Shown piece by piece: positions 62,882 through 64,000 of a DNA stretch of 64,000 bases (position 1 is the stretch's first letter; every line of letters starts with the position of its first letter). Both the position numbers and the translations under genes were made by a program. The stretch is from an uncultured bacterium (lineage in GTDB: Bacteria; Verrucomicrobiota; Kiritimatiellia; PWTM01), in contig CALLFZ010000004.1 in the NCBI GenBank assembly GCA_938010045.1, positions 92,107-156,106 on the forward strand, given 5' to 3'. The notes below the pieces were generated by a model that worked only from the letters and a program-made list of their open reading frames with translations, did not search any database and was not told the origin of the DNA.

Positions 62882-64000
62882 ATGAACGCATGTCTTGCTC
62901 GCGCGGAGCGGGGCCCCGGCCGCTTGTTTCGACTCTCTCGTGAAATCCACGTCGGGTGGGCCGTCCCATGGCTTGCGGTGCATCTATGGCCCTTCTCTGG
63001 CCTGGCACAGATCACCAGCCACTCCCAAGGGCTCCACGGCTACATCAGCTTCGGTATCGAGAAGCTGCCGCCCGAGGGTGCCTACACCGCCGGCATGGGT
63101 TTTTACGCGGCGGTGTGGCCGCTGATTGACCAGCCGTTGGCCGGTTTTCAAATCGGTCTGCCCAGCTCCTGGATCCTGCCGGACAACGCGGATAACAAAC
63201 ACACGCCGCTGTGCCCGGAGGGAACACGCGCACGTCGTTGGACGGCGCGCGGCCCCACGTGGAGCAGCGTGTTTCAGACCATCGAGGGCGGCCTCGGGTA
63301 TTGGGCCGGCAACCATTTCCGGTATGGTCCGCCCAAGTTCAGCATGAACGGGACGCCCCAGTGCTACGACTACGAGATCGGCTCGCCCGGCTGGTCGTTC
63401 TTCTATAGCAACGAAGCTCTTCCCGACGACCGGCTCGGCATCGCCCAGCTCAGCAATCGGCTGCTGATCCCGCCGGACGGCCTTCCGTTTCAGGGCCATC
63501 CCAACGGCGAGTTTCTGGGGTACACGTGGATGTCGCTGCCGTTCACCGAGCCGACCGCCGACGATCCACCCACGGGCGAACAGAGTTGGACCTGCTTCCT
63601 CAGCGCCGCCAATTTTAAAGGGCCCATCGCCTACTTTATCCCGGAGACTTGGAGCAAGATCGCCAAGCTGTTCAACGAACCTTTCCTGTACGGCCGGGGG
63701 CTCGATGCGCGGCCGGGCATCATGGGCGGCGGCGCCATGGAGATCAACACCGTGCCGCGGTTCGATTCGACAGATGCACAGGGAGTCACCTACACAAAGC
63801 TGCCCAAGCTCCAATGGCCGGTGGACGCCGATGGCCGGGCATATTTGGTGCAAGATGTGACCTATTACTCGAAGGCGGCTCTCTATGACGATTTCAAGGC
63901 GTGGCGCGACGGCGGCCCGCCCTGCTCGGGCCGGTTCGGCCATAAGGGCGCATTCCAACCGAAGCTCAACACACGCACCACCCGCTACGACATGGCCGGC
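62882..64000 (+). CDS. Unknown exported or membrane-anchored protein, 3' end beyond the window
   Basis: 373 codons, open to the right edge. ATG 62882 has AAAGGAG about 10 nt upstream. After a basic N-terminus comes a hydrophobic stretch (HVGWAVPWLAVHLWPFSGLA), probably a signal anchor. The rest is rich in aromatic residues and Gly/Pro (GYISFGIEKLPPEGAYTAGM, SPGWSFFYSNEALPDD, EFLGYTWMSLPFTEP, MEINTVPRFDSTDAQG), like secreted beta-structured proteins of this phylum. I do not recognise the family. Divergent from the sulfatase operon across 243 bp, so it may share its control. An antisense frame over the same region is rejected. Confidence 0.75.
   Translation, partial: MNACLARAERGPGRLFRLSREIHVGWAVPWLAVHLWPFSGLAQITSHSQGLHGYISFGIEKLPPEGAYTAGMGFYAAVWPLIDQPLAGFQIGLPSSWILPDNADNKHTPLCPEGTRARRWTARGPTWSSVFQTIEGGLGYWAGNHFRYGPPKFSMNGTPQCYDYEIGSPGWSFFYSNEALPDDRLGIAQLSNRLLIPPDGLPFQGHPNGEFLGYTWMSLPFTEPTADDPPTGEQSWTCFLSAANFKGPIAYFIPETWSKIAKLFNEPFLYGRGLDARPGIMGGGAMEINTVPRFDSTDAQGVTYTKLPKLQWPVDADGRAYLVQDVTYYSKAALYDDFKAWRDGGPPCSGRFGHKGAFQPKLNTRTTRYDMAG

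Noticed and set aside
62984-63958. 324-codon minus-strand frame at the right edge
   Set aside because: The plus-strand frame has a good ribosome site, signal anchor and protein-like aromatic patterns; the minus frame has none.
1-64000. tRNA, rRNA, CRISPR arrays, riboswitches and prophage genes
   Set aside because: Scanned by eye for T-loop motifs, regularly spaced repeats and known leader motifs; nothing met a reasonable standard. A tRNAscan or Infernal run would be decisive.

Overview
The window is high-GC DNA that looks chromosomal and comes from the Planctomycetes-Verrucomicrobia-Chlamydiae group, most likely a Kiritimatiellota/Verrucomicrobiota member. The main pointers are a small basic protein of the Chlamydiae/Verrucomicrobia type (3898-4053), a pilus-like gene set in the order known from Akkermansia (Amuc_1098 to Amuc_1102), a DUF6288-type relic and a dense cluster of secreted sulfatases. 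I saw no rRNA, tRNA, CRISPR array, prophage or intact insertion sequence. All identities come from reading motifs; no database search was run.

Layout. 1-3.9 kb: an exported LamG protein cut by the left edge, REP-like palindromic repeats, a decayed REP-associated transposase, a frameshifted DUF6288 relic and a sialate O-acetylesterase-like (SASA) esterase. 3.9-5.2 kb: small basic protein, 16S/23S pseudouridine synthase and a convergent nucleoside deoxyribosyltransferase. 5.2-20 kb: a long minus-strand run transcribed leftwards, from the pilus-like locus (Amuc_1102-like, PilM-PilN fusion, PilO-like, PilP-like, secretin) to a 5'-3' exonuclease, a GT-C membrane glycosyltransferase, coaE, rho and a von Willebrand A protein. 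20-38.5 kb: plus-strand housekeeping and carbohydrate genes: GlgE-like GH13, PDZ protein with a clear terminator, two glycosyltransferases, mutL, an exported O-methyltransferase with an amino-acid permease, queA, EF-G, a HisF-like protein and a glycogen operon (unknown protein, GH57 branching enzyme, glycogen synthase).

39.8-45.7 kb, minus strand: a CoA-transferase/GNAT fusion with an ADP-forming acyl-CoA synthetase (acetate or acyl-CoA energy metabolism), then a Tat-exported TIM-barrel protein and a thioredoxin-like protein. 45.8-64 kb: the sulfatase region, with seven sulfatases. One has C-terminal EF-hands and one is fused to a complete GH2 glycosidase. A beta-propeller glycosidase-like gene lies with them, and an AMMECR1-MEMO fusion is inserted among them. 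An unknown exported protein runs off the right edge.

Working together: the sulfatases, the GH2 module, the SASA esterase and the propeller protein fit stepwise extracellular or periplasmic breakdown of a sulfated, acetylated polysaccharide. Many genes in the runs are joined by 4-nt stop/start overlaps (ATGA, GTGA and, unusually often, TTGA), which suggests translational coupling. The strongest leads for novelty are the sulfatase-GH2 fusion, the rewired PilMNOPQ-like complex, and the REP/transposase debris.
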